A stretch of 48,882 bases of DNA from Corallococcus interemptor (GCF_003668875.1 NZ_RAWM01000062.1:1-48882); one strand, 5' to 3'; shown: positions 15,476 to 24,451, numbered from the stretch's first letter. The notes: generated by a model not told the origin, from the letters alone. Made by a program: numbers and translations.

Positions 15476-16696
15476 CTAACCTGGAGGCGGGGCGTTCAAA
15501 GCCAGCGTGGCGCGGCCCCGGCGTTGCTCGCGCACCCAGGCCTTGGAGGCGTGGAGCTTCCGCAGCGCGCCCCGCAGCGAGGGCTGCTGGCTGGCCATGA
15601 GCAGCAGGTAGCTCCACACGGAGCTGCCCCGGCGGTTCAGCAGCGCGTAGGCGAACTGCGTCGCGTCCTGGCTCACATAGCTGGGGACGTTCTCGAACCA
15701 CTGGGAGCTGCTGCGCGCCGCCAGCTGGATGGCGAGCAGGGCCGCCCTGCGCTCCTCGTCATACGCCTCCAGCGCGGCGGGCAGGTCGTCCGGATGGGCC
15801 CGCAGCTGCCGCGCCAGCCCGATGGCGTCCTGCATGGCCAGCTTCGTTCCGGAGCCGATGGAGAAGTGCGTGGTGTGCGCGGCGTCCCCCATGAGCACGA
15901 TGTTGTCGTGGTACCAGCGCTCGTTGGTGATGCGCTTGAAGTTGAGCCAGGGCGCCCGGCCCATGCCCTTCAGCTGGTTGAACAGCGCCCGGCCTCGCAG
16001 CTGGTGGTGGAAGATGCCCTCCAGCTTCCGGAGCGTCTCGTCCGGACCCAGCGTGTCGAAGCCCAGCGCCTTCCAGGTCTCCTCCTGGCACTCCACGATG
16101 CAGGTGCTCGTCTCGTCGTTGAAGCGGTAGCCGTGGAACCAGAGCCAGCCGGCGGGCGTCTCCTCGAACGCGAAGGTGAAGGCGTCGAAGACCTTGTTGG
16201 TGCCCAGCCAGATGTACTTGTTGCGCCCCTCCTCCACGTGCGTCTGGAAGTGGTGGACGTGACGCTGGCGCAGCCGGCTGTTGACGCCGTCACAGGCGAC
16301 GATGAGGTCCGCGTCCTCGAACGCGGAGACGTCCGTGACGTCCTGCTCGAAGCGCACGTCCACGCCCAGGCCCCTCGCCCGCCGGATGAGGATGTCCAGG
16401 AGCCGGTCGCGCCCCAGCGCGAACCCGTAGCCTCCAATGTGCGTCGCGTTCTGGCCCCGCAGGTGCACCTCCTGCGTGTCCCAGCGCGCCGCGGACTCCG
16501 CGATGCGCCGCGCGCTCAGCGGGTCGTTCCGGTAGAGGTCATCCAGCAGGTCATCCCAGAACACGACGCCCCAGCCGTACGTCACGCCCGAGGGGTTGCG
16601 CTCGACGACGGTGACCTCGTGCTTCGGGTTGGACAGCTTGGCCAGAATCGAGAAGTAGAGCCCGGCCGGGCCTCCGCCAACACAGACCATCTTCAT
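15476..16696 (-). CDS. FAD-dependent aromatic monooxygenase (salicylyl-CoA 5-hydroxylase-like)
   Basis: A 406-residue class A flavoprotein hydroxylase. The N-terminal dinucleotide fold is VCVGGGPAGLYFSILAK, the DG motif is LIVACDGVNSRLR (~150) and the GD motif is VLMGDAAHTTHFSIGSGTKL (~270), followed by a helical C-terminus. YGWGVVFWDD and the HFSIGSGTKLAMQDA block are characteristic of the N-terminal hydroxylase part of salicylyl-CoA hydroxylase-type enzymes, which hydroxylate aromatic acyl-CoA esters using NAD(P)H and oxygen. I start at ATG 16696 (GGGG ribosome site 5-10 bases before); the frame is open to 16738. There are no aromatic catabolism neighbours, so the substrate is unknown. Confidence 0.82.
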   Translation of the reverse strand: MKMVCVGGGPAGLYFSILAKLSNPKHEVTVVERNPSGVTYGWGVVFWDDLLDDLYRNDPLSARRIAESAARWDTQEVHLRGQNATHIGGYGFALGRDRLLDILIRRARGLGVDVRFEQDVTDVSAFEDADLIVACDGVNSRLRQRHVHHFQTHVEEGRNKYIWLGTNKVFDAFTFAFEETPAGWLWFHGYRFNDETSTCIVECQEETWKALGFDTLGPDETLRKLEGIFHHQLRGRALFNQLKGMGRAPWLNFKRITNERWYHDNIVLMGDAAHTTHFSIGSGTKLAMQDAIGLARQLRAHPDDLPAALEAYDEERRAALLAIQLAARSSSQWFENVPSYVSQDATQFAYALLNRRGSSVWSYLLLMASQQPSLRGALRKLHASKAWVREQRRGRATLALNAPPPG

Positions 16697-16911
16697 CACA
16701 TCCCCCCAGCTCGAGAACGGCCCGGATGCTACCGGCATGCGCCAGGGACCGGGCTCGGCCGGAAGCGCTGTCTGCCTGGTGGGTTTTGGAAGGAATGGTC
16801 AGACGAGTTTCCGCCAGCTGACAAATGCTTGCATGGGAGGGGGCCTTTTGGCAGGCATTGCTGGCAAGGACTGGTCAATTCCTCCCGGCCTGTGTGAGGC
16901 TGGGAATCCAA

Positions 16912-17727
16912 ATGCAAACGGAAACGTCGGGCCGCCAGGGGGAGTCGGGCCAGGCCGCCGTGGAGTCCGCGCTGGTGGTGCCCTTGATGGTGTTCCTCAT
17001 CCTGGGCACCCTCCAGCTGACCACCCTGCACCACGCAAGGCTGATGACCGAGTACGCCGCCTACCGCGCGGTCCGGACCGGCATCGTCAATCATGGCAAC
17101 TGCCCGACCATGGAGCGCGCCGCGTACATGGCGCTCGTGCCGACGCTGGGGCCACCCAGGACCGGGGGGCGAGGGCGGGCGGACACGCTCGTCAATGCCA
17201 TGGATGTCCATGACGCCTATACGCTCTGGCACCCGGACGTGAACCAGTACTTTCCCGGCTCGCCCCTGAAGCGGGTGCTCGTGGAGGTCCTGAACCCGGA
17301 GCCCGGCAAGCTCAATGGACTCTTTTCCACCTATGGCTCGCACCTGGGGGGAAAGGAGATCGACTTCGATGACTACCGCGACGCCACCGTCATCGAGGCC
17401 AACCTGCTGTCGGTGCGCGTGACGTACTTCTATGAGCTGCGCATCCCGTTCGCGAACTGGCAATTGCACAGCTTCTACATGGGGCGCGAAGTGCTGGGGC
17501 AGTTGAAGGGCGTCGGCTTCCTCACCCAGAAGGCTCCTGGCGGCGGGTCGGCCTCTCAGTACCTGGAACAGGACGGGGCCAGCCGTGGGAATGCCTATTT
17601 CAAGGAGTTGGCCAGACTCGCCGGGGCGCAGACGTATGCGATTCCCATCGTGGCCACCTCCACCATGCGCATGCAGTCCAACCTCATCCAGGGCGCCTGG
17701 GGCCCCGGCGCCTGCCCGGCGGGCTAG
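16912..17727 (+). CDS. TadE-like pseudopilin protein
   Basis: A 271-residue protein with a TadE-like N-terminus: GESGQAAVESALVVPLMVFL, where Glu after the small residues and the following hydrophobic helix fit the class of prepilin-like proteins cut by TadV-type peptidases. The rest is a secreted-side globular region. ATG 16912 is preceded by GTGAGG about 10 bases upstream. It heads a run of four plus-strand genes (to 20780) with 10-30-base gaps that all have single N-terminal membrane helices of this type. Confidence 0.8.
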   Translation: MQTETSGRQGESGQAAVESALVVPLMVFLILGTLQLTTLHHARLMTEYAAYRAVRTGIVNHGNCPTMERAAYMALVPTLGPPRTGGRGRADTLVNAMDVHDAYTLWHPDVNQYFPGSPLKRVLVEVLNPEPGKLNGLFSTYGSHLGGKEIDFDDYRDATVIEANLLSVRVTYFYELRIPFANWQLHSFYMGREVLGQLKGVGFLTQKAPGGGSASQYLEQDGASRGNAYFKELARLAGAQTYAIPIVATSTMRMQSNLIQGAWGPGACPAG

Positions 17728-17737
17728 GGAGCACGCA

Positions 17738-19423
17738 ATGTTTGGCATGGTCAGGCGGCTGCGCCGGGACGAGCGGGGACAGGCCCTGGTGCTGGGGGCC
17801 GTGTGCATGCTGGTGGTGGCCGTGGCGGTGATGTCGTCCGTCAGCATCGGGCACGGTGTGTATGAGAAGATGAAGCTCCAGGACGCGGCGGACGCGCAGG
17901 CCTACTCCCTCGCGGTGAAGGAGGCCCGCGCGTACAACTTCCTGGCCTACACCAACCGCGCGATGGTCGTTCACTACAGCGCCATGCTCACGGTGATGTC
18001 CTACGTGAGCCACGCGGTGTACCTGGACCGGACCATTGGCGCCGCGGCGAAGTACTTGAAAGTCCTTCCAGGCATCGGACCGGTGTTCGCCGCCATCTCC
18101 GCGATGATCAAGGCGTGGGTGAAGACGGTGGAGGAGCTTGTCCCGACACTGGTGCGGGTCCTCACGGAGTTGAACGTCTCCCTCTGGATCAGCCAGGAGG
18201 CCATGCTGTCCGCCACGCTGTATGACCTCTACAGCGACGCGGCTCGCGACAAGAGCATCCACCTGACGGACCCACGGGCGGAGGTGGAGCCCTCCATGGA
18301 CGACAATGATCCCTTCCGGGACGTGCCCCTGCCCGCGCTGTACTCGGACCCCGGGACCCTCAATCACTCCAACGGCAAGAACTTCCTCCACGTGCTGGAC
18401 GACGGCCCCCGCAGCTCCAGCCCCTGGATGGGGGCGGACCCCACGGGCATGGCGACGCGCGGGCGGCTGCTCAATCGCAACCAGAACCGGCTGTCGGACG
18501 CGGACATGGCCAAGTACCGCCTGCTCATGGGCAGCATGGCCAACGCGGTGAGAAGGAACTGGACCGCCCAGGGCGAGGGCCCGGTGCTCATCGGGCGCAG
18601 GTGGAACCTGCGCCTGTGCCTCATCGTGGGGGAGCTGCGCGTGGAGAAGACCGCCGACAGCCAGATCAAGAGCTTCGCCGAGCAATTCGAAGGCAACCGC
18701 AATGATCAGCTCTTCGCGTCGGACGACATCAAGATGGAGGTGCGCCCCGGCTGCGGGCTGGGCTTCCTGGACTGGTCCACCGTCTTCGAGCTGCGCTTCC
18801 GGGTCGCGGCGGACGCACGCAACGGCTTCCATCAGGAGTATGGCAACCAGAAGGTGTCCGCCCACCATCCATGGAAGGGCATCACGCCGTTCGTCACCTC
18901 CGACACCAGCTTCTTCAATCCCTGGAAGAACCACTTCGGCTACCCCTGCAACATGGTGGTGCTGAGCAAGGACATGGGGGCGATGCGTGGAAATGGCGGG
19001 GACGAGAGCGGCAAGGAGGTCTTCCAATTGGAGAACCTCAGCCGGAACTCCTTCATGCGCACGCGGGGATCCGGGAAGTACAACAGCGACCTCGCGCAGA
19101 ACGGGCCCTACGGGCCGCGCACGACCAACATGCAGGAGGGCATCCAGGAGTCCCTGCTGGACATGACGTGGCGGTACGTCGGCGGCAAGCAGGACACCTT
19201 CGCCGAAGAGTTTCGCGCGAGGACGGGCGGGATGATGGCCATGTCGGTGGGGCGCGCCATCTACCACCGGCCGGGGCAATGGCAGGAGGAGCCCAACTTC
19301 TTCAACCCCCTCTGGACCGCCCGCCTCGCGCCCATCCAGACGCACTGGGATGAGCAGCACCTGCGATTCCTGATTCCCACCTACCGGGACGCGAACTGGC
19401 TGTTCAACGGCCTGACGTACTGA
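17738..19423 (+). CDS. TadG-like protein (putative Flp pilus-assembly N-terminal domain)
   Basis: A 561-residue protein whose N-terminus, RRDERGQALVLGAVCMLVVA, matches the Flp pilus-assembly TadG-like N-terminal domain (RGQ-x-hydrophobic helix). Next comes QDAADAQAYSLAVKEARAYN, the usual 'DAAALAAA' type helix of this family. The remaining ~480 residues are poorly recognisable, exported and rich in aromatic residues and Asn; I see no clear von Willebrand A MIDAS motif. It starts 10 bases after the TadE-like gene and ends 14 bases before the next one. Probably inner-membrane anchored with a periplasmic body. Confidence 0.8.
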   Translation: MFGMVRRLRRDERGQALVLGAVCMLVVAVAVMSSVSIGHGVYEKMKLQDAADAQAYSLAVKEARAYNFLAYTNRAMVVHYSAMLTVMSYVSHAVYLDRTIGAAAKYLKVLPGIGPVFAAISAMIKAWVKTVEELVPTLVRVLTELNVSLWISQEAMLSATLYDLYSDAARDKSIHLTDPRAEVEPSMDDNDPFRDVPLPALYSDPGTLNHSNGKNFLHVLDDGPRSSSPWMGADPTGMATRGRLLNRNQNRLSDADMAKYRLLMGSMANAVRRNWTAQGEGPVLIGRRWNLRLCLIVGELRVEKTADSQIKSFAEQFEGNRNDQLFASDDIKMEVRPGCGLGFLDWSTVFELRFRVAADARNGFHQEYGNQKVSAHHPWKGITPFVTSDTSFFNPWKNHFGYPCNMVVLSKDMGAMRGNGGDESGKEVFQLENLSRNSFMRTRGSGKYNSDLAQNGPYGPRTTNMQEGIQESLLDMTWRYVGGKQDTFAEEFRARTGGMMAMSVGRAIYHRPGQWQEEPNFFNPLWTARLAPIQTHWDEQHLRFLIPTYRDANWLFNGLTY

Positions 19424-19437
19424 GGAGGGGCACCGCG

Positions 19438-20550
19438 ATGGCGAAGCGTTCCGTCACCTGGAGCCGGCGCGGCTCCTCCACGGTGGAGCTGGCGCTGCTG
19501 GCGCCCCTCTTCGTGGCGCTCCTGCTGTGGGTGAACTACTTCTGGGAGGTCCAGCGCGCGCGCCTCAAGTCCGTGGAGCTGGCGCGCTTCATCGCCTTCG
19601 AGCGCGTCGCGCGTTCGGACCTGTCAGGCATCACGAGCGACGCGCTGAAGCGCTACCGGGACCTGGATGGCGCCACGAAGGACGGCGAGCTGGGCAGCGC
19701 CTCCCGCAACGAGGTGACCCTCACGGCGTCACTGGCGGACGCGGACGCGCCCTTGAAGCGCGTGGGCCTGGCGGACGTCGCGGGGGCGGCGGGTGCATCC
19801 GGGTCGGTGGGGGCGACGCTCGCGGCCCTGGGCAGCACGCCGGAGCAGATGGCCCGGCGGATGGGGTTGGACACCCGCGTCGGCGCGGCCCAGGTGGACG
19901 TGCAGGTCCGCCTGGTGAACCACATCATCCCCAAGGCCATTGGCCTCTACACCACGGGCTTCGACGACTCGCGGTTGGACCTGGTCTTCCGTGAGCAGTT
20001 CTACGTCTACCACGACACCTGGAGGGCCTGGCGCCCCGGGGACGCGCCGTCCCAGACCTACCCGCGCGTGGAGCAGCTGACGCGAGACCGCGTCCAGCCC
20101 ATCGTCTACGCCGGCGCCGCGGATTCGGGCATGGTCAACGCCATCAGCAACGCGTTGCAGGTCCTGCGGCTCGACTCGCCCTTCGACGCGAACTACATCC
20201 GCGACTCCATCCGGCTGCGGCATGTCGAGGCGTACGGCGTGCCCACCGTCACCGCCACCCGGATGATGCCGGGGGAGCTATTGGAGGCGGCGTACTGGCT
20301 GGATGACACGAACTGGTGTCTCGGTTCCTGCGAGCCCCGGGCCGTCCAGGCGAAGCGCGGCTTCGACCAGGCCAACAATTATGGCGACAACTTCCCCATG
20401 CGCGCCTACCGCTGCCGGGGGCCGTACTTCCAGGGCGCGAAGACGTCCGGCATGCCCGAGGCCATGTACGTGAAGAACGGGGACACCGGTTACTTCAACA
20501 CGGGGTCGGATGCCTGCACTGGCTTCCAGAGCCCGGATGACGACACGTGA
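19438..20550 (+). CDS. Second TadE-like pseudopilin protein
   Basis: A 370-residue protein beginning MAKRSVTWSRRGSSTVELAL, then LAPLFVALLLWVNYFWEV: a basic N-terminus, the Ser-Thr-Val-Glu TadE-like signature and a transmembrane helix. The extracytoplasmic part includes a Cys pair around NWCLGSCEPR and further Cys near the C-terminus (YRCRG, DACTG). GGAGGGG lies 4-10 bases before the start. It resembles the gene at 16912 in architecture but not obviously in sequence beyond the N-terminus. Confidence 0.78.
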   Translation: MAKRSVTWSRRGSSTVELALLAPLFVALLLWVNYFWEVQRARLKSVELARFIAFERVARSDLSGITSDALKRYRDLDGATKDGELGSASRNEVTLTASLADADAPLKRVGLADVAGAAGASGSVGATLAALGSTPEQMARRMGLDTRVGAAQVDVQVRLVNHIIPKAIGLYTTGFDDSRLDLVFREQFYVYHDTWRAWRPGDAPSQTYPRVEQLTRDRVQPIVYAGAADSGMVNAISNALQVLRLDSPFDANYIRDSIRLRHVEAYGVPTVTATRMMPGELLEAAYWLDDTNWCLGSCEPRAVQAKRGFDQANNYGDNFPMRAYRCRGPYFQGAKTSGMPEAMYVKNGDTGYFNTGSDACTGFQSPDDDT

Positions 20551-20579
20551 GCGCAAGGGCGCGCTCGGGAGGTTCCACG

Positions 20580-20780
20580 ATGGATGGCTGGATGCACAGG
20601 AGCTACCGCTGGTTGCGCAGGCCGCGCTCTCGCGGGCAGGCCGCGGCGGAGTTCACCCTGTTGCTGATGGTGCTGCTGTTCGGAACGCTGGCCATCACCA
20701 CGTTCGCGCCGGACATGTTCGCGGCGATGACCATCTACGTCCGGGGCTACTACTGCGTGCTGGGCTATCCGTTCGGCTGA
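20580..20780 (+). CDS. Very small pilin-like membrane protein (Flp/TadE-type N-terminus)
   Basis: A 66-residue protein: a basic start (MDGWMHRSYRWLRRPRS), then RGQAAAEFTLLLMVLLFGTL as a Glu-containing pilin-like helix, and a short tail ending YYCVLGYPFG. The Gln-Ala-Ala-Ala-Glu-Phe-Thr block resembles the Flp-pilin/TadE processing region. ATG 20580 has GGGAGG 7 bases upstream; a GTG at 20547 overlapping the previous stop (GTGA) is the alternative and would add 11 residues. It could be the major subunit or a minor pseudopilin of the system encoded by the three genes before it. Confidence 0.7.
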   Translation: MDGWMHRSYRWLRRPRSRGQAAAEFTLLLMVLLFGTLAITTFAPDMFAAMTIYVRGYYCVLGYPFG

Positions 20781-20891
20781 GCGCTGGACCGCGGGCGACC
20801 AGGAATCCATTCCGTGACCGTATGAAGGGATGGTGGGTCCCTGACAGGGGCAGGGCGCGGGCCGGCGTCCGGAATCCCCCTGGAGAAGAAC

Positions 20892-22382
20892 ATGCCGCGT
20901 CGCCATGCGTTCCTGCTGTTCGCCCTGAGCGCGGTGCTCGCGCTGGGCACCGGCTGTCCCGACAAGAACCCACCGCCCGCGGGGGACGCGGGCGTGGAGG
21001 TGCCTGACGCGGGCACCGACGCCAGCGTGGAGCTCCCGGACGCCAGCGTGCCGGACGCCAGCGTGCCGGACGCCAGCGTGCCGGACGCCAGCGTCGCCTG
21101 TGCGCCGCCCGAGAACCCAGGAGCCCCCTGGAACAGCCGCTGTGATTCTCCGCCAGCGGCCGACCTGTGCGCCTCGCTGGTGCTGCCGGAAGCAGGCCCG
21201 GTGCCCTCCGCCGAGAACTGGTGTCAGGAGTCGGCCCAGAGGCTGTGCGCGGCCGGAGTGGACGCCGGCACGGTGGAGGCCTCGGCCGAGGCCGGGTGTG
21301 TCGAGCGGGAGCGGCTGAACTGCGAGGGCCGCTTCCCGCGGGTGTACCGGAACGCGGGGTTCCTCACCTACTGGCCCCAGGCCGCGTCCGCGTGCCTCAC
21401 GGGGGGACTGAATCCCTCCTCCACGGTGTGCGGCTGCGCGTTCGTGCGCTCCTCCGTGGGCGGGGCCTGTGGCAGGGATGTGGACTGCCGCGCGGGCTAC
21501 TGCCTCAAGGATTCAAGCGACGCGGGCGTCTGCGTCGCGTGTCCGGAGAAGCGCCCCGTGGGCATGGCCTGCGGCGAGCCGGGGGCCGCGCCGTGTGACG
21601 GCCACGGCTACTGCTCGCAGGGGTGCTGCGTGCCGCGACCCAACCCGGGAGAGGCGTGCAGGATTGGCCTCATCGAGCCCAAGCCCTGTGACACGGCGAC
21701 GTCGTCCCATTGCGATACGGCCATCGAGGACATGTCGGGCAAGGGCACCTGCAGGGCGTACCGGACCCTGGGGCAGGTGTGTGGGCAGGTCCCCACCTAC
21801 CCCTGCTCCTCCCTGCCCCCCGGTGCCTGCAACTATGGGGCGTGTGAGTCCGGCCTGACGTGCACGTCCATCAGCCCCGACGCCTCCGTACCCCAGCAGT
21901 GCGAACCCGACGGTGTGCGCTGCGACGCCAACCTCAAGGGCTGCGGCCCCGGACAGATCTGCACCAGCCCCAGGGGCCTGTGCATCGAGCCCGCCTCGCT
22001 CGTCGAAGGGGAGGCCTGCGGTGGCCCCGGCCAGTGCGCGGAGGGCCTGCTGTGCGACAAGCCGGACGCGGGCAGCGGCACCTCCGGGGTGTGCATCACC
22101 GCGAGCCCGGGCGAGTGCCGCTACGACGTGGAGTGCCCCTGGGCCCAGCGTTGCACGGACGGGCACTGCACCGAGGGCAAGGCTCTGGGAGAGGCCTGTG
22201 ACGCGCCCCTGGCCTGCGCGAAGTACCTCATCTGCGCGCGCGGAGAGAACGGGGGCACCTGCGCCCGGGAGCCGCGCCTGGGAGAGCGCTGCGTCTTCCC
22301 CTCGGCTGACGGGGGCTTCCCCCAGTGGAACTCCCCCTGCATCGAGGGGCGCTGCGACAGCACGACGGGGCTCTGCCAGTAG
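20892..22382 (+). CDS. Cys-rich lipoprotein with PDASV tandem repeats
   Basis: A 496-residue lipoprotein (MPRRHAFLLFALSAVLALGTGC, lipobox LGTGC). A linker follows with Asp/Ala/Val-rich repeats, including four PDASV units encoded by a near-perfect 15-bp DNA tandem repeat at about 21037-21095. The body has dozens of Cys in units such as GRDVDCRAGYC, GHGYCSQGCC and CGPGQICTS, like the Dickkopf/EGF-like Cys-rich modules seen in many myxobacterial surface proteins. Downstream of the tad-like genes in the same direction (111-base gap), it may be part of that surface structure. A GC-rich hairpin follows at 22418-22440. Confidence 0.82.
   Translation: MPRRHAFLLFALSAVLALGTGCPDKNPPPAGDAGVEVPDAGTDASVELPDASVPDASVPDASVPDASVACAPPENPGAPWNSRCDSPPAADLCASLVLPEAGPVPSAENWCQESAQRLCAAGVDAGTVEASAEAGCVERERLNCEGRFPRVYRNAGFLTYWPQAASACLTGGLNPSSTVCGCAFVRSSVGGACGRDVDCRAGYCLKDSSDAGVCVACPEKRPVGMACGEPGAAPCDGHGYCSQGCCVPRPNPGEACRIGLIEPKPCDTATSSHCDTAIEDMSGKGTCRAYRTLGQVCGQVPTYPCSSLPPGACNYGACESGLTCTSISPDASVPQQCEPDGVRCDANLKGCGPGQICTSPRGLCIEPASLVEGEACGGPGQCAEGLLCDKPDAGSGTSGVCITASPGECRYDVECPWAQRCTDGHCTEGKALGEACDAPLACAKYLICARGENGGTCAREPRLGERCVFPSADGGFPQWNSPCIEGRCDSTTGLCQ
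21037..21095 (+). repeat. 15-bp tandem repeat encoding PDASV
   Basis: Four consecutive copies of CCGGACGCCAGCGTG (first and last slightly changed) inside the Cys-rich lipoprotein gene. The coding repeat makes a flexible acidic spacer between lipid anchor and body; near-identity of the units suggests recent slippage and likely length variation between strains. Confidence 0.8.
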
Positions 22383-22417
22383 CCCCGCGCGGGGCGTCGC
22401 GTGTGCAACAGTGTGCG

Positions 22418-22440
22418 CCGCCCCTGGGGTTCAGGGGCGG
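22418..22440 (+). terminator. Candidate terminator hairpin after the Cys-rich lipoprotein gene
   Basis: CCGCCCCTG at 22418-22426 pairs with CAGGGGCGG at 22432-22440 over a 5-base loop. A 14-bp palindrome GCCCCGCGCGGGGC sits at the stop codon (22382-22395). There is no T tract. It separates the lipoprotein gene from the PKS operon. Confidence 0.5.
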
Positions 22441-22528
22441 GCAGGTCCGGCGATAGACCATCGCATCCGGCCCTGCGGGGGATTAAGCCTGGGGACCCGG
22501 CTCCCCGGGTGGGACCCTCCAGGACTTC

Positions 22529-23614
22529 ATGCCCAGCTCGAATCGTCACGACCCCGCGCCATCCCCTTCGTTGAGCGCGGTGGGACGCGCGCTTCCTCCG
22601 CACTACGCCAGCCAGGAGCAGCTCATCGCGGCGCTGCGCGACCTGTGGGCGACGAAGCACTTCAACCTGGAGCGGCTGGAGGACCTGCACCGCAACGTGC
22701 AGGTGGGCGGCCGGCACCTGGCGCTGCCGCTGGAGGAGTATCCGTCGCTCGCGACGTTCCAGCAGCGCAACGACGCGTGGATCCGCGTGGCCACGCAGCT
22801 GTCGGAACAGGTGGCGCGCGAGGCGCTGTCGCGCGCGGGGCTCACGCCGAAGGACGTGGACCACGTCTTCTTCGTCACCGTGACGGGCATCGCCACGCCC
22901 AGCGTGGACGCGCGCCTGGTCAACCGGATGGGCTTTCGTGAGGACGTGAAGCGCACGCCCATCTTCGGCCTGGGCTGCGTGGCGGGCGCGGCGGGGCTCG
23001 CGCGCGCGTCGGACTACCTGCGCGCGTTCCCCAAGCAGACGGCGCTGCTCATCGCCACGGAGCTGTGCTCGCTCACGCTCCAGCGCGAGGACCTGTCCAT
23101 CCCCAACATCATCGCCTCCGGCCTCTTCGGAGACGGCGCGGCGTGCGTGGTGCTGCGGGGCGCGGAAGCAGGAGGAACCGGCCCGCGCGTGGTGGGCTCG
23201 CGGTCGGTGTTCTATCCGGACACCGAGCGGGTGATGGGCTGGGACGTGGTGGACACGGGCTTCAAGGTCGTGCTGTCCGCGAAGGTGCCGCAGCTGGTGA
23301 AGGAGCACATCCGCGGCAACGTGGACGGCTTCCTCGCGGAGCATGGCCTCACGCGCAAGGACGTGAAGCACTGGGTGGCGCACACCGGCGGCCCCAAGGT
23401 GCTGGAGGGCTTCGAGTCCGCGCTGGAATTGGAAGCAGGCGCGCTGGAGCGCTCGTGGAGGTCGCTCAAGCAGGTGGGCAACCTGTCCAGCGCGTCGGTG
23501 CTCTTCGTGCTGGGCGAGACGCTGGAGGAGGCGGACGTGAAGCCCGGCGACTGGGGTGTGGTGATGGCCATGGGTCCGGGCTTCTGCGCGGAGATGGTGC
23601 TGGTGCGATGGTGA
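22529..23614 (+). CDS. Type III polyketide synthase
   Basis: A 361-residue chalcone/stilbene synthase-family enzyme. The catalytic triad is readable: Cys150 in IFGLGCVAGAAG, His285 in HWVAHTGGPKVLE and Asn318 in QVGNLSSAS. GLFGDGAACVVLRG is another family block. It extends an acyl starter with malonyl-CoA units to make pyrones, resorcinols or related rings. Downstream, overlapping genes encode an ICMT-like methyltransferase, an ACP, a fatty-acyl-AMP ligase and a FAD reductase, so the starter is probably a long acyl chain delivered from the ACP (inference). Type III PKSs of myxobacteria are known to make alkylpyrones. AGGA precedes the ATG by 5 bases. Confidence 0.92.
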   Translation: MPSSNRHDPAPSPSLSAVGRALPPHYASQEQLIAALRDLWATKHFNLERLEDLHRNVQVGGRHLALPLEEYPSLATFQQRNDAWIRVATQLSEQVAREALSRAGLTPKDVDHVFFVTVTGIATPSVDARLVNRMGFREDVKRTPIFGLGCVAGAAGLARASDYLRAFPKQTALLIATELCSLTLQREDLSIPNIIASGLFGDGAACVVLRGAEAGGTGPRVVGSRSVFYPDTERVMGWDVVDTGFKVVLSAKVPQLVKEHIRGNVDGFLAEHGLTRKDVKHWVAHTGGPKVLEGFESALELEAGALERSWRSLKQVGNLSSASVLFVLGETLEEADVKPGDWGVVMAMGPGFCAEMVLVRW

Positions 23615-24183
23615 CCGGCACCCAGGCGTTGTTCGCGGGCTTCATGGGGCTGCTCGTCGCGGAGCGGCTGCTGGAGCTGGTGCTCTCCAAGCGCAACGCG
23701 GAGCGGGCCTTCGCGCGCGGCGGCGTGGAGACAGGGCAGGGGCACTACCGGTTCATGGTGGTGTTCCACACGCTGTTCCTGGTCGCGTGCGTCGCGGAGG
23801 TGTTCGGCCTGCAGCGGCCCTTCTGGGGCGCGTGGAGCTGGGCGGCGCTCGCGGGCGCGGGGGTGGCGCAGGGCCTGCGGTACTGGGCCATCGGGACGCT
23901 GGGGGACCGGTGGAACTCGCGCATCATCGTGGTGCCGGGGCTGGCGCCGGTGACGGGCGGGCCGTACCGGTTCCTGCGGCATCCGAACTACGTGGCGGTG
24001 GTGCTGGAGCTGTTGTGCGTGCCGCTCATCCACGGGGCGTGGGTGACGGCGGTCGTGTTCACGGTGGGCAACGCGGCGCTCCTCTACGTGCGCATCCGCG
24101 CGGAGGAGGCGGCGCTCGGGGCGATGTACTCCGAGGCCTTCGCCCACCGTCCCCGCTTCATTCCGGAGGTTCGCCGTGGCTGA
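23608..24183 (+). CDS. ICMT-family membrane methyltransferase (PKS tailoring)
   Basis: A 191-residue integral membrane protein of the isoprenylcysteine carboxyl methyltransferase family. The signature VTGGPYRFLRHPNYVAVVLE and LRIRAEEAALGAMYSEAF-like C-terminal region (here YVRIRAEEAALG) is clear, with about four or five hydrophobic helices. Homologues next to bacterial type III PKS genes O-methylate alkylpyrone or quinol products, which fits here. The start codon overlaps the PKS gene by 7 bases and its end overlaps the ACP gene by 8. Confidence 0.87.
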   Translation: MVTGTQALFAGFMGLLVAERLLELVLSKRNAERAFARGGVETGQGHYRFMVVFHTLFLVACVAEVFGLQRPFWGAWSWAALAGAGVAQGLRYWAIGTLGDRWNSRIIVVPGLAPVTGGPYRFLRHPNYVAVVLELLCVPLIHGAWVTAVVFTVGNAALLYVRIRAEEAALGAMYSEAFAHRPRFIPEVRRG

Positions 24184-24451
24184 CATCGTGACGGAGGCGC
24201 TGGCGGAGATCCGCCGCATCGCCCTGGAGGAGCTGGAGGTCGAGGGCACGGTGGAGCCCGCGCACGACCTCCTGCGCGACCTGCACCTGGACAGCCTGGG
24301 GCTGACGGTGCTGGCGGTGGGGCTGGAGAACCGCTTCCAGGTGATGTTGTCGGAGGAGGACGCGCAGGGCGTGCGCACGGTGGAGGACCTGGCGCGGCTG
24401 GTGGCGGCGCGGGTCCAGGCCACGAAGCCGGACGTGGAGGCGCACCCGTGA
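24176..24451 (+). CDS. Acyl carrier protein
   Basis: A 91-residue acidic carrier protein. The phosphopantetheine attachment motif is LHLDSLGLT with Ser40. The helices around it match standalone ACPs. It starts at GTG 24176 with GGAGG at 24164-24168, inside the end of the methyltransferase gene, and its stop overlaps the ligase start by 4 bases. Together with the next gene it should receive an activated fatty acid and present it to the type III PKS. Confidence 0.88.
   Translation: MADIVTEALAEIRRIALEELEVEGTVEPAHDLLRDLHLDSLGLTVLAVGLENRFQVMLSEEDAQGVRTVEDLARLVAARVQATKPDVEAHP

Noticed and set aside
16820..16880. Possible sigma-54 promoter (TGGCA ... TTGCT) upstream of the first TadE-like gene
   Set aside because: Spacing between the GG and GC dinucleotides is two bases too short for a -24/-12 element.
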